The notes: generated by a model from the letters alone, not told the origin. Counted from the stretch's first letter, positions 8,568 to 17,190 are shown. The stretch: 64,000 bases of DNA from CAYORM01 sp964406375 (GCA_964406375.1 CAYORM010000003.1:1-64000); one strand, 5' to 3'. Made by a program: numbers and translations.

Positions 8568-9551
8568 ATGGTCAACCGAACACAACGTCTGGCCGGGGGG
8601 GCGGTGCTCGCCCTCGGCGTCTCGACGCTGATTGCGGCGCCTGGCGTCGCGCAGGAGCCGCTGAAGATCGAGTTCGTGGCCGGCATCGTCGGCATCCCGT
8701 TCTATACCTCGATGGAATGCGGCGCCCGCGACGCGGCCGAGGAACTGGGCGTCGAGCTCAACTGGGCCGGACCGCCGCAATGGGATCTGTCGCTGCAGAT
8801 GCCGATCCTTCAGGCCTCGATCGAGCGTGATCCGGACGGTCTGGTTCTGGCGCCGACCGATCCCGTTGCGCTGGTTACCATCGTCGAGGATCTGGTCAAT
8901 AACCGGAACATCCCGGTCGTCACCGTCGATGGCAACCTCGCCGAGCCGGTCGACCTGCAGAATATCCGGACCGACAACATCGCCGCCGGCGGCCTCGCCG
9001 CGCATGCGATGGTCGAGGCGATCGGCGGTTCGGGCACGGTGCTCGTCGTCGGCCTCGATCCGGGTGTCGCGGCCAATCAGGAGCGCGTCGACGGCTTCGT
9101 CGCCGTGCTCGAGAGCGAGTATCCCGACGTCACCGTCCTGCCGACGGAGTATCCGGGCTCGGACCAGAACCGGGCCGCCGAGATCGTCTCCGCGGCACTC
9201 CAGGCAAATCCGGACCTGAAGGGCATCTACACCACGCATTCCAACGCGGCGGTGGGCACCTCCTCGGCCGTCATCGGCGCAGGACTGCAGGGCGAGGTGA
9301 AGATCATCGCCTATGACGCCGATCCCGGACAGGTGCGGGATCTCGAGGCGGGCGTCTACGACGCACTCGTCGTCCAGTCGCCCTATCTCGAGGGCTACAA
9401 TGCCGTGACCCTCGTCACGCAGATCCTGCGCGGCGAGGTGGATCCGTCGACACTCGAGGACGTGACTCATCCGCCGATGGTGGTCGCCACGCGCGACAAC
9501 CTCGCCGATCCGGAGGTCGCCCGGAACCTCTACGTCGATTCCTGCGACTGA
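8568..9551 (+). CDS. sugar-type ABC importer, periplasmic substrate-binding protein
   Basis: A 327-residue periplasmic binding protein of the LacI/RbsB fold (Peripla_BP_4). The ATG at 8568 follows a strong AGGAGGAG ribosome-binding site at 8551-8558. A signal peptide is evident, with a basic start MVNRTQR, a hydrophobic core and an AQA-like cleavage region near residue 28. The mature part starts with KIEFVAGIVGIPFYTSM, and the inter-domain motif VVTVDGNLAEPV is family-typical. It is the last gene of the importer and is followed by a strong terminator. Its ligand sets the specificity of the whole 6618-14157 locus but is unknown; RbsB relatives bind sugars, polyols and some non-sugars. Confidence 0.9.
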   Translation: MVNRTQRLAGGAVLALGVSTLIAAPGVAQEPLKIEFVAGIVGIPFYTSMECGARDAAEELGVELNWAGPPQWDLSLQMPILQASIERDPDGLVLAPTDPVALVTIVEDLVNNRNIPVVTVDGNLAEPVDLQNIRTDNIAAGGLAAHAMVEAIGGSGTVLVVGLDPGVAANQERVDGFVAVLESEYPDVTVLPTEYPGSDQNRAAEIVSAALQANPDLKGIYTTHSNAAVGTSSAVIGAGLQGEVKIIAYDADPGQVRDLEAGVYDALVVQSPYLEGYNAVTLVTQILRGEVDPSTLEDVTHPPMVVATRDNLADPEVARNLYVDSCD

Positions 9552-9553
9552 CA

Positions 9554-9597
9554 GGGAGGGACGGGGTTCCGCATCGGCCCCGTCCCTCCCCTCTTTT
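9554..9597 (+). terminator. intrinsic terminator after the ABC importer
   Basis: A perfect 13-base stem, GGGAGGGACGGGG (9554-9566) with CCCCGTCCCTCCC (9578-9590), has an 11-base loop and is followed by CTCTTTT. It starts two bases after the binding-protein stop codon. It should end the transporter transcript or partly shield it from the SDR genes downstream. Confidence 0.85.
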
Positions 9598-9653
9598 CCA
9601 TCTCATAACGTTGAGCCCGGCCGGCAGCGTCAGGTGGCGTCCCGGGCGGTATC

Positions 9654-10466
9654 ATGACGGCGGAACCGCGGATGTCTGAACGGCAGGAACGAGTTGCGAT
9701 TATCACTGGCGCGGGGACCGGCATCGGCCAGGCGATCGCGCTGAGGCTCGCCGAGAGTGGCATCCGCTGCGTCATCACCGGCCGGCGCCGGGCACCCCTC
9801 GACGAGACCGTGGCGCGCGCGACACGGCCCGGCCAGGTGACCGCGCTGGAAGGCGACATCACCAGCGCCGAAGACCGCCGCCGCATCGTCGACGAGACCG
9901 TGCGGCTCCATGGGCGCGTCGACATCCTCGTCAACAATGCCGGCGTCTCGGCGATCGCCCCACTCCTCGCCACCGAGGAAGCCGCCTGGCGGCAGGTAAT
10001 GGCGACCAATGTGGACGCCGCTTTCTTCATGGCCCAGCAGGTCCTGCCGTCGATGCGCGACCGGCAATGGGGCCGCATCATCAATATCGGCTCGGTCTAC
10101 GGCACCCTTGCCCTGAATCCGGCCCTCTATGACAGCTTCGGTGACGATCCCGAGCACGGGCCGATCCGCCAGCCCGCCTATCACACGTCCAAGGGCGCGC
10201 TGCTCAATCTGACGCGCGATCTGGCCGTCGCGGTGGCGAAGTGGAACGTCACGGTGAACACCGTGAGCCCCGGCATGATCGTGACCGACCAGTCGCGCGG
10301 ATTGCTCTCGGAGACGGTCACCCGCCGCCTCTGCGAGATGACCCCGGCCGGCCGCTTCGGCGAGCCGATCGAGATCGCCCACGCCGTCCGCTTCCTCGCC
10401 TCCGATGAGGCAGCCTTCATCACCGGCCAGGAACTCCGCGTCGATGGCGGCTGGACCATCTGGTGA
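9654..10466 (+). CDS. SDR family NAD(P)-dependent oxidoreductase
   Basis: A 270-residue classical short-chain dehydrogenase. The coenzyme motif TGAGTGIGQAIA is near residue 19, the structural NNAG near 104, and the catalytic Ser/Tyr/Lys are in NIGSVYG and YHTSKGALLN. It ends with the family motif ITGQELRVDGGW. The GRRRAP stretch after beta-2 suggests NADP(H). A second in-frame ATG at 9672 is equally plausible as the start. It is the first of three SDRs in this locus, which together with the M24 peptidase and aminotransferase IV probably oxidise the compound imported by the ABC system. The substrate is unknown. Confidence 0.9.
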   Translation: MTAEPRMSERQERVAIITGAGTGIGQAIALRLAESGIRCVITGRRRAPLDETVARATRPGQVTALEGDITSAEDRRRIVDETVRLHGRVDILVNNAGVSAIAPLLATEEAAWRQVMATNVDAAFFMAQQVLPSMRDRQWGRIINIGSVYGTLALNPALYDSFGDDPEHGPIRQPAYHTSKGALLNLTRDLAVAVAKWNVTVNTVSPGMIVTDQSRGLLSETVTRRLCEMTPAGRFGEPIEIAHAVRFLASDEAAFITGQELRVDGGWTIW

Positions 10467-10485
10467 CACTCTGGCGGACCGGCCG

Positions 10486-11271
10486 ATGAACGGGAGCTGC
10501 AGCACAGACAGGCTGCGCGGCGAGGTGGCGCTGGTGACCGGCGCGGCGCGCAACATCGGCGCCGCGACGGCGCTGCGCCTCGCCGCGGAAGGTGCGGCCA
10601 TCGGCATCCACTACCACACGCCGAGTTCCGCTGCCGATGCCGAGGCGCTCGTCGAACGGATCGCATCGGCGGGCGGACGGGCGGTCGCGGTCGCCGGCGA
10701 CATCGCCGACGAGGCACAGGTCGAGGCCCTGGTCGCCACTGTGAGCGCGGCGGTCGGCGAACCGACCATTCTGGTGAACAACGCCGCCGCCTCAGTCGCG
10801 GGCGCCACCCCCTGGCATGCCCTCGCCCCCGCGGAATGGGACGGGGTGCTGCGCGCGAATGTCACTGGGGTATTCCTCTGCACCCGCGCCGTCCACCCCT
10901 TCATGCGTGCCCGCGGTCGCGGTCGGATCATCACCATGGGGTCGGTGCGCAGCCCCCTCGGACGGCCGGGCAATGCCCATTACACGGCATCCAAGAGTGC
11001 GCTCGAGGGCCTCGGACGCGTGCTGGCCCGCGAGTTGGGCGCCGACGGGATCACCGTGAACACGATCATCGTCGGGGCGATCCGCACCGCGGCCGAGGCG
11101 GCCTATGGCGACCCCGCGACGCTCGACCGGATGCTGATCGAGGAGCAGGCGATCAAGCGGCGCGGCGAGCCCGCCGACATCGCCGGTGTCGTCGCTTTCC
11201 TCGCCTCGCGCGACGCGGATTTCATCACCGGCCAGTCGATCGTGGTCGACGGCGGCTGGGTGATGCATTGA
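10486..11271 (+). CDS. SDR family oxidoreductase
   Basis: A 261-residue classical SDR with TGAARNIGAATA as coenzyme loop, NNAA in place of the usual NNAG, catalytic residues in TMGSVRSP and HYTASKSAL, and C-terminal FITGQSIVVDGGW. HYHTPSS after beta-2 resembles the HYHS stretch of 3-oxoacyl-ACP-reductase-like SDRs that use NADPH. The start at 10486 lies 19 bases after the preceding SDR and gives the normal N-terminal length; an in-frame ATG at 10405 would overlap the upstream gene. It is followed 13 bases later by the M24 gene, so the genes are probably cotranscribed. Confidence 0.9.
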   Translation: MNGSCSTDRLRGEVALVTGAARNIGAATALRLAAEGAAIGIHYHTPSSAADAEALVERIASAGGRAVAVAGDIADEAQVEALVATVSAAVGEPTILVNNAAASVAGATPWHALAPAEWDGVLRANVTGVFLCTRAVHPFMRARGRGRIITMGSVRSPLGRPGNAHYTASKSALEGLGRVLARELGADGITVNTIIVGAIRTAAEAAYGDPATLDRMLIEEQAIKRRGEPADIAGVVAFLASRDADFITGQSIVVDGGWVMH

Positions 11272-11284
11272 GGAGGATTGGGGA

Positions 11285-12403
11285 GTGACGCTCATCTGCC
11301 CCGAACTGTCGCTGGAGGGCTGCGCCAAGCGGCTGGCGCGGCTGCGATCCAGCCTCGCGACGCTGGGCGCGGATGCCGCGGTCCTACACGATCCCGACAT
11401 CGTCCGCTGGGCGATCGGCACCAGCTCGGCCCATGTCTGGCCGGCGGCGCTGATCGTGACACCCGATGAGGCGGTGGCATTCCTGTTTGGCAGTGGCGCG
11501 CGGCCGTCGCTCGCAACCGAGCAGGTGGTGATGCGCGGCATCCGTCGCGATCACGCCGTCAACCACCATGCGGAACTGGCTGCCGCCGCGGCACCGTGGA
11601 TCGCACGCATCGCCGGTGCGGGACGCATGGTCGCCATCGATGCCCTCGGCGCGCCGTCATGGATCACCGCGAGCTTGGCGGGCGCGCGGATCGTCGACAT
11701 CGCCCCGACGCTCATCGCCCTGCGCCGCCGCAAGGAGGCGGACGAGATCGCCATCATCGCGCACAATGTTGAGATCGCCGAGATCGGCCTCGCAGCCGCC
11801 GGTGCGGCGATCCGGCCCGGCGTCACCGAGCTCGACGTCTATCGCGCGATCCGTGACGCGGTGGAGATGGCGGCCGGCACCTCCGTCGAATTCGGCGGCG
11901 ACTTCATGGCCGGGCCGGGCGGCGGCGAGAAGGGCGGCCCGCCGAGCCTGCGCGTCCTCGCGGCCGGCGACACCTTCGTCGTCGATTACTTCCCCCGCCG
12001 TGGCGGCTATTGGGCCGATCTCTGCCGGACCTTTCCGATCGGCGAGCCGAGCCTGCGCATCCGCGATGCCCTGCGCGTGACGGAAGAGGCGCTCGACCTC
12101 GTCGAGACGATCGTCCGCCCTGGCGTCCGCGTCGCCGCACTCGACGCTGCGCTCCGTGCCCATCAGACTGCCTGGGACACGACGGCGGGCGACTATTTCC
12201 ATCTCACCGGGCACGGCATCGGCCTCCACCCCCATGAAGCGCCGTGGATCGCCATGGACAGCGAAGAGGTGTTCGAGGTCGGCGACGTGATCGCCGTCGA
12301 ACCGGGTCTTTATGCCGAAGATCTGCGCGGCGGCGTGCGGACCGAGGACAATTATGTCGTCGTCGAGGATGGCGTGCGCCGCCTGACGCGGCTGCCGCGA
12401 TGA
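11285..12403 (+). CDS. M24 family metallopeptidase (Xaa-Pro peptidase-like)
   Basis: A 372-residue pita-bread-fold enzyme with a creatinase N-terminal domain (about 1-150) and a catalytic M24 domain (about 155-370). All five metal ligands of the family are present: D234 in FVVDYF, D245 in WADLCR, H310 in TGHGIG, E339 in AVEPGLY and E354 in RTEDNY. It should therefore be an active dinuclear metal hydrolase, unlike the two M24 relatives at 54144 and 63543. Translation starts at GTG 11285 after GAGGA. Its partner genes suggest it cleaves an amide in a small catabolic substrate and does not act as a general peptidase. Confidence 0.9.
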   Translation: MTLICPELSLEGCAKRLARLRSSLATLGADAAVLHDPDIVRWAIGTSSAHVWPAALIVTPDEAVAFLFGSGARPSLATEQVVMRGIRRDHAVNHHAELAAAAAPWIARIAGAGRMVAIDALGAPSWITASLAGARIVDIAPTLIALRRRKEADEIAIIAHNVEIAEIGLAAAGAAIRPGVTELDVYRAIRDAVEMAAGTSVEFGGDFMAGPGGGEKGGPPSLRVLAAGDTFVVDYFPRRGGYWADLCRTFPIGEPSLRIRDALRVTEEALDLVETIVRPGVRVAALDAALRAHQTAWDTTAGDYFHLTGHGIGLHPHEAPWIAMDSEEVFEVGDVIAVEPGLYAEDLRGGVRTEDNYVVVEDGVRRLTRLPR

Positions 12404-12417
12404 GGAGGGACGGGTCG

Positions 12418-13359
12418 ATGGAGCCCCTTTGCTACGTGCACGGTGCCTGGGTACCGGCGAGTGAGGCCAAGGTATCGCTGTTCGATTCCGGCCTGATGTA
12501 TGGCGAGACGATCACCGAGACCCTTCGCACATTCCGCCGCCAGCCCTATGAGGTCGAACGGCACCTGGAGCGCTTCGCGGAATCCTGCCGGATCGCCCGC
12601 ATCACGATCGACCCGGCGATCGACCTCGCGGCTCTGATCCACGAGCTCGTCGACCGCAATGCCGGCACTTACGATCCCGAAGACGAGGTGCTGGTGAAGC
12701 TCGACGTGACCCGCGGGATCTTCGGCTACTACCGCGAGCCCGGCGTCGCCTATGACGATTTCACGCTGCTGCTGCACCCGATCCGCCTGCCCTTCCACCG
12801 CTTTGCCGCCTCCTACGAGCGCGGCATCTCGGTCGTCTATCCCACCGTCCGGCAGCAATCCTCGCAGACCCTCGACACGCGGGTGAAGCATCGCAGCCGA
12901 CTCTACCAGGCCATCGCCGAGCGCGAGGCAGCGGATATCGAGCCGGGCGCGGCGCCGCTGCTGCTCGATCTCGAGGGACGGCTCGCCGAGGGGACCGGCT
13001 GGAATCTCTTCGTGGTGCGGGACGGGGTGCTGAGCACGCCGACCACCGAGAACTCGCTCGCCGGTGTCAGCCGCGCCGTGGTGTTCGACCTCGCCGCGCA
13101 GCTCGGCCTGACCGTGCGCGAGACGGAGCTGCGGCCCTTCGATCTCGCCAATGCGGATGAGGCCTTCGCCACCGCCACCTCCTACTGCCTGCTGCCGATC
13201 ACCCGCGCCCATGGCAAGCCGGTCGGCGATGGCCGACCAGGCCCGGTCGCCCGCCGCCTCATCGCTGCCTGGGGCGAGCGCGTCGGCATGGATCTGGTGG
13301 CCCAGGCCGCCGAGCGCGCTGCAGCCCAGCTTCGGGCAGCCGGTCGGGCATCGAGCTGA
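12418..13359 (+). CDS. class IV PLP-dependent aminotransferase
   Basis: A 313-residue fold-type IV aminotransferase (the branched-chain, D-amino-acid and aminodeoxychorismate lyase group). It has the N-terminal YVHGAWVPASEAKVSLFD segment, the Schiff-base Lys in DTRVKHRSRL, and the PLP-contacting Glu in RLAEGTGWNLFVV. The TTENSLAGVSR stretch holds the phosphate group. The ATG at 12418 is chosen over the overlapping ATG at 12400 because GAGGAGGGA lies at the right distance before it. It could add or remove an amino group after the SDR and M24 steps. Its stereochemistry and substrate are not readable. Confidence 0.88.
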   Translation: MEPLCYVHGAWVPASEAKVSLFDSGLMYGETITETLRTFRRQPYEVERHLERFAESCRIARITIDPAIDLAALIHELVDRNAGTYDPEDEVLVKLDVTRGIFGYYREPGVAYDDFTLLLHPIRLPFHRFAASYERGISVVYPTVRQQSSQTLDTRVKHRSRLYQAIAEREAADIEPGAAPLLLDLEGRLAEGTGWNLFVVRDGVLSTPTTENSLAGVSRAVVFDLAAQLGLTVRETELRPFDLANADEAFATATSYCLLPITRAHGKPVGDGRPGPVARRLIAAWGERVGMDLVAQAAERAAAQLRAAGRASS

Positions 13360-13362
13360 CCG

Positions 13363-14157
13363 GTGGCCGGCGACACCGCACGGGTGCTCGAGGGGCGGCG
13401 CGCGCTCGTCACCGGCGGGGGCACCGGGATCGGCCGGGCGATCGCGCTGGGTCTCGCCGCCTCCGGCGCCGCCGTCACCCTCGTCGGCCGGCGCGAGGCA
13501 CCCCTGGCGGAGACGGCCGACCGTCTCGCCGCCGAGGGCTTCGCTGCCGGGGTGATCGCCGCGGATGTGACGCGCGAGACCGAGGTCGAACGGCTCACCC
13601 GCGAGGTCGGACCGATCGACATCTTGGTGAACAATGCCGGTACCAGCGACCGGCAGCCCTGGCAGAATGTCGGGCACGAGGATTGGGACCGGGTCCTCGA
13701 CATCAATCTGCGCGCCGCCTTCCGCCTCAGCCAGGCCTTCGCGCCGGGAATGATCGAGGGCGCCGCACGCGGTGTCGGCGGCCGGATCATCAACATCGCC
13801 TCGGTCTACGGGATGCTGGCGCCGCATCGCGCGCTCTATCCCGAGGCTCCCTCCTTCGACCTTCCATCCTATGGCGCGAGCAAGGCGGGGTTGATCGGCC
13901 TCACCCGCCATCTCGCGGCGATCCTCGGCCCGCAGGGCGTGACCGTGAACGCCGTCACGCCCGGCATGATCGAGACGGAGCGCACCGCCGGGCTGATCGG
14001 CGCAGGAACCAGGGAGGCCCTGGTCGAGCGCACGCCGATGCGCCGACTGGGGCGGCCGGACGACATCCAAGCTGCCGTCGTCTTCCTGGCATCACCGGCG
14101 GCCGCCTTCGTCACAGGCCACAACCTCGTCGTCGACGGCGGCTTCTCGATCCTCTGA
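13363..14157 (+). CDS. SDR family oxidoreductase
   Basis: A 264-residue classical SDR starting at GTG 13363, three bases after the aminotransferase stop. It has TGGGTGIGRAIA for coenzyme binding, NNAGTS, catalytic NIASVYG and YGASKAGLIG, and the terminal FVTGHNLVVDGGF. It is more similar in motif detail to the SDR at 9654 (both have SVYG, then a short insert, before the catalytic Tyr) than to the one at 10486, suggesting duplication within the locus. It is the last gene of the plus-strand catabolic unit. Confidence 0.9.
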   Translation: MAGDTARVLEGRRALVTGGGTGIGRAIALGLAASGAAVTLVGRREAPLAETADRLAAEGFAAGVIAADVTRETEVERLTREVGPIDILVNNAGTSDRQPWQNVGHEDWDRVLDINLRAAFRLSQAFAPGMIEGAARGVGGRIINIASVYGMLAPHRALYPEAPSFDLPSYGASKAGLIGLTRHLAAILGPQGVTVNAVTPGMIETERTAGLIGAGTREALVERTPMRRLGRPDDIQAAVVFLASPAAAFVTGHNLVVDGGFSIL

Positions 14158-14214
14158 CGGCCGCGTCTGCGTGATCAGCCTGCCCTTGCCGCAGCGCAAG
14201 CGGCGTTGTGCGTC

Positions 14215-14274
14215 GCGACATGATCGAAACATGTCGCCGGCGCACCACTTTTCGTATGTGACACGCCTTATATT
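14215..14274. promoter_or_regulatory. inverted repeat and weak promoter between the SDR and the small secreted protein
   Basis: A perfect inverted repeat GCGACATG (14215-14222), N7, CATGTCGC (14230-14237) encloses CGAAACATG (14225-14233). The 10-mer CGCGACATGA at 14214-14223 also occurs at 6461-6470 beside the other inverted repeat. A -10-like TATATT lies at 14269-14274. It may be an operator for the small gene at 14347 or a transcript end for the SDR unit; no U-tract follows the stem directly. Confidence 0.35.
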
Positions 14275-14346
14275 CAAGTTTTTATCGCATTGCGCTTGAT
14301 GCTCGTCCTGACTACCTTCGCCGCGCATGAAGGAAGGTCGAGCTCC

Positions 14347-14637
14347 ATGAACCCCCTCCTCGCGGCTTCATTGACCATCCTCACCACGGCCCTGCCCGTG
14401 AATGCGCCGGCGGCCGCCCAGGCCGGCTGGTCGAGCTGGGCGTCGCCGTCGGCGCCGATGACATGGACGGATTGCCTGCGCGAGATCGGTGTGGCGACCG
14501 CCCGGCTCGGCGTGGTGCCGGAGGTCGTCGAGGACGCCGAGGGGCTGCATGTCGTGCGCTTCAGGACACCCGACGGCATTCTGGTGATCGGCTGTGAACG
14601 GGGCGACCCGCGCCCCGCCATCGCGTTCCGGGGCTGA
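14347..14637 (+). CDS. small secreted protein of unknown function
   Basis: A predicted 96-residue exported protein. From ATG 14347, which follows GAAGG, it begins with a hydrophobic signal peptide (MNPLLAASLTILTTALPV) and a likely Ala-x-Ala cleavage near residue 25. The roughly 70-residue mature part has two cysteines (TDCLRE and VIGCERG) that could form a disulfide, and alternates short beta-like and helical stretches. I recognise no family. It stands alone between a catabolic SDR and the 2OG oxygenase. Confidence 0.6.
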   Translation: MNPLLAASLTILTTALPVNAPAAAQAGWSSWASPSAPMTWTDCLREIGVATARLGVVPEVVEDAEGLHVVRFRTPDGILVIGCERGDPRPAIAFRG

Positions 14638-14755
14638 GTACGCGTCCCCCTCCGATTCCCCCTTCCGCACTGCCGTGTCCTTGGGCAGGCTTTTACGTGG
14701 ATAGCGGACGGAGCATGAGGCCATGCGGGACGATGCCCACCCTTCCGAGACGGCA

Positions 14756-15706
14756 ATGACCGATCTGCCGGTGATCGATGTCGGCCCGCTGCTCACCGGC
14801 GATCCGGAGGGCAGCCGGCAAGCGGCCGCGGCGCTCGGCGCCGCCTGCCGCAGATTCGGCTTCTTCTACATCACCGGCCATGCCGTCCCCGCCTCGGTCA
14901 CCGAAGGGCTGCTCGATGCCGCCCGCCGGTTCTTTGCCCTGCCCGAAGAGGTGAAGCGCAGCGTCTCGATCGAGCGGTCGCGGCACAATCGCGGCTATGT
15001 CGGCCTGGGAAGCGAGGCGCTGGACGAAACGCAACCGCCCGACCGGAAGGAAGCCTTCAATATCGGGCTCGACCTGCCGCCCGATGACCCTGAGGTCCTG
15101 GCCAACCGCCCCTTCCGCGGCCCCAACCAGTGGCCCGACCTGCCCGGCCTGCGCCAGACCGCTCTCGACTATTACGATCGGATGCGTGCGCTCGGCATGG
15201 CGGTGCATCGCGGCTTTGCGCTCGATCTCGGACTCGCTCCCGATTTCTTCACCCGGTTCTTCGACCGCCCGCTCGCGACGCTGCGTTTGCTGCACTACCC
15301 GGCATCACCGGCCCCCGCGGTGGCGCTTGGCGCGGGGGCCCATACCGATTACGGCAATCTGACACTGCTGCTGACGGACGGGGTGCCAGGGCTCGAGATC
15401 AGGCGCCGCGACGGCGACTGGATCGCGGCTCCGCATGTCGAGGGCACGTTCGTGTGCAACATCGGCGACCTGCTGATGCGCTGGAGCAACGGCGTCTATG
15501 TCTCGACACCGCACCGGGTGCGCATCACGTCCGGGCGCGAGCGCTACTCCGTCGCCTTCTTCCTCGATCCCGACCCGGAGGCGCGGGTCGAATGCCTGCC
15601 GAGCTGCACCGGACCGGATCGTCCGCCCCGCTGGCCGCCGATCACCGCGGGCGCCTATCTGACCCAGCGGCTCGATGCCACCTACGCCTTCCGCCGCGAC
15701 GGCTAG
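14756..15706 (+). CDS. 2-oxoglutarate/Fe(II) oxygenase, isopenicillin N synthase family
   Basis: A 316-residue jelly-roll oxygenase. The non-haem iron triad is clear: GAHTDYGNLTLL supplies His and Asp, STPHRV the distal His, and ERYSVAFF the Arg that holds 2-oxoglutarate. The N-terminal DIOX_N domain runs from LPVIDVGPLL to about residue 110. An upstream in-frame ATG at 14723 has a better Shine-Dalgarno match (GGAG at 14710) and could add 11 residues; 14756 matches the usual family start. Such proteins hydroxylate or desaturate small molecules; the substrate is unknown. It is followed by a convergent methyltransferase gene. Confidence 0.88.
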   Translation: MTDLPVIDVGPLLTGDPEGSRQAAAALGAACRRFGFFYITGHAVPASVTEGLLDAARRFFALPEEVKRSVSIERSRHNRGYVGLGSEALDETQPPDRKEAFNIGLDLPPDDPEVLANRPFRGPNQWPDLPGLRQTALDYYDRMRALGMAVHRGFALDLGLAPDFFTRFFDRPLATLRLLHYPASPAPAVALGAGAHTDYGNLTLLLTDGVPGLEIRRRDGDWIAAPHVEGTFVCNIGDLLMRWSNGVYVSTPHRVRITSGRERYSVAFFLDPDPEARVECLPSCTGPDRPPRWPPITAGAYLTQRLDATYAFRRDG

Positions 15707-15710
15707 GTCC

Positions 15711-15746
15711 GGGGGATGGCGGCCGGCGGAGCCGCGGCGCTCCCCC
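15711..15746. terminator. hairpin between convergent genes
   Basis: An outer stem GGGGGA (15711-15716) pairs with TCCCCC (15741-15746). An inner stem GCGGC (15719-15723) pairs with GCCGC (15731-15735). It lies between the convergent oxygenase and methyltransferase stops. There is no U-run, so efficient intrinsic termination is uncertain. Confidence 0.35.
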
Positions 15747-15759
15747 GCGCGGCGCGACC

Positions 15760-16941
15760 TCAATCGCCAGACCGGTAATAGCAGATGAGCCGCCGGGTCT
15801 TGGCACCGCTCCCCTCTTCTGTGGCGATGATCGCTCTGTCCGGCTCGCGCCCGAACCAGGCGCGCATCTTCTGCTCGTCGACGGGATCGTGGATGTGCGA
15901 CCGGCACAGGCCGTGCGGCCACAGGTAGGGCACCGAAATGACGAGATGCCTCGCGACACCCAGCAGCTTGCGGGCGAAGGCGGCGGCATCCGGAACATGC
16001 TCGAGCACCTGCAGGCACAGGCACAGGTCGAACCGCTCCTCCGCGTCATATGTCAGGAAATCCGCCTTCACACTCTCCACCCCGAGCGCGCGATAGGGAT
16101 TTCGCAGATCGATCGACACCTTCCTCTCTGCCGTCTCGAACCAGTCGAGATAGGGGCAGTCATTCGACCCCACATCGATGACGCGGCGGGGATTCGGCGC
16201 AATCTCCCCGGTCAGCGCGGCGACCTCGCGCAGATAGGCGAAATCCCTGCGCCGCTCCCAGTATCCGAGGGGCGCGTCGGCGTCTTCGACCCCCGGCCAT
16301 ACACCCGTCCTGCGGGCGATGAGCTGACCGCCCTCGTGCAGCACCGTCAGGCAGTCCGCGAATGCGTCACGGAAAAGGCGGATCGCATCGCCAGGCCTGT
16401 GGCCGCTCGGCTTGTCCGCGCCCCAGCCGAGGCCGCTCCAGATGATGATGCCGCCGATGCGCAGCAGCGGCCAGGCCAGCGCGGAGAGCGCGAAGACCCC
16501 GTCGCGATCCTTGCAGGCATCCAGCAGGATCACATCGAAGGTGGCGCCGTTGCGGTGAAGCCGGCTGAGAAGGCCGGCGGCGTCGCCCTTGAGCTTGGTC
16601 AGCCTGTCGCTGAACGGCGCCAGGTTGCGGTCGAACCGCCCCTCGACATCATCCCTGAAGTGGAAGGTGTCGATGCAGGTCAGATGGCACAGCGGCAGAT
16701 AGGAGAGAAGGACGACCGCTGACCGCCCCTCGTAACTGCCGATCTCGAGCACACGCGCCGGCTGGTCGCGCAGATGCTCCAATGCGCTGAACCAGGACCC
16801 GATTCTTCCGGACGTCCAGTCGACGGTGAATACCTTGCCGGCGAACCAGGATCCGGTATCCGGCGGGTCGGCGATCGGCCGTAGCCGGCGGCGCACCGGC
16901 GGGGTCGGGACGGGTTGGGGCAGTTCAGCCGGCACGTTCAC
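15760..16941 (-). CDS. tandem SAM-dependent methyltransferase domain protein
   Basis: A 393-residue protein containing two class I methyltransferase folds. The first (about 55-225) has the SAM loop VLEIGSYEGRSAV and later FDVILLDACKDRDGV, resembling the Methyltransf_24 type that also occurs in cephalosporin-hydroxylase-like proteins. The second (about 245-390) has RVIDVGSNDCPYLDWF, an acidic SIDLRN, and FDLCLCLQVLEHVPD, resembling Methyltransf_11/25. The C-terminus is HDPVDEQKMRAWF. It has no clear operon partner: the upstream 249 bases are non-coding and the downstream gene is convergent. Fused methyltransferases of this kind are seen in surface polysaccharide and natural-product loci, but nothing here confirms either. 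Confidence 0.75.
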   Translation of the reverse strand: MNVPAELPQPVPTPPVRRRLRPIADPPDTGSWFAGKVFTVDWTSGRIGSWFSALEHLRDQPARVLEIGSYEGRSAVVLLSYLPLCHLTCIDTFHFRDDVEGRFDRNLAPFSDRLTKLKGDAAGLLSRLHRNGATFDVILLDACKDRDGVFALSALAWPLLRIGGIIIWSGLGWGADKPSGHRPGDAIRLFRDAFADCLTVLHEGGQLIARRTGVWPGVEDADAPLGYWERRRDFAYLREVAALTGEIAPNPRRVIDVGSNDCPYLDWFETAERKVSIDLRNPYRALGVESVKADFLTYDAEERFDLCLCLQVLEHVPDAAAFARKLLGVARHLVISVPYLWPHGLCRSHIHDPVDEQKMRAWFGREPDRAIIATEEGSGAKTRRLICYYRSGD

Positions 16942-17190
16942 CTCCGGTCTTGAACCGGCGGCGCCCAGTCGAGACTAGATCCTATCAATGCGCCTGGGCC
17001 CGAGCCGCCTGTCTGGGCGCCATTAGATCGCGGCCGACGGCCATTGTCCAACTGTACCTGCCACAATCACCGCGGACCCGGTTCATATCATCACGGGACA
17101 CCGTCTTGAGAGAACCGCCAGAGCGCAATGACTGATGCTGAGATTTCTATATCTTTACATCGCTTCGCTTGGCCGTCTTTTCCTCGGGCA
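16942..17190. other. non-coding spacer
   Basis: 249 bases between the methyltransferase start and the dusA stop, more AT-rich near 17130-17165 than its surroundings. I see no convincing gene, tRNA or repeat. It presumably holds the methyltransferase promoter and the dusA transcript end. Confidence 0.5.
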
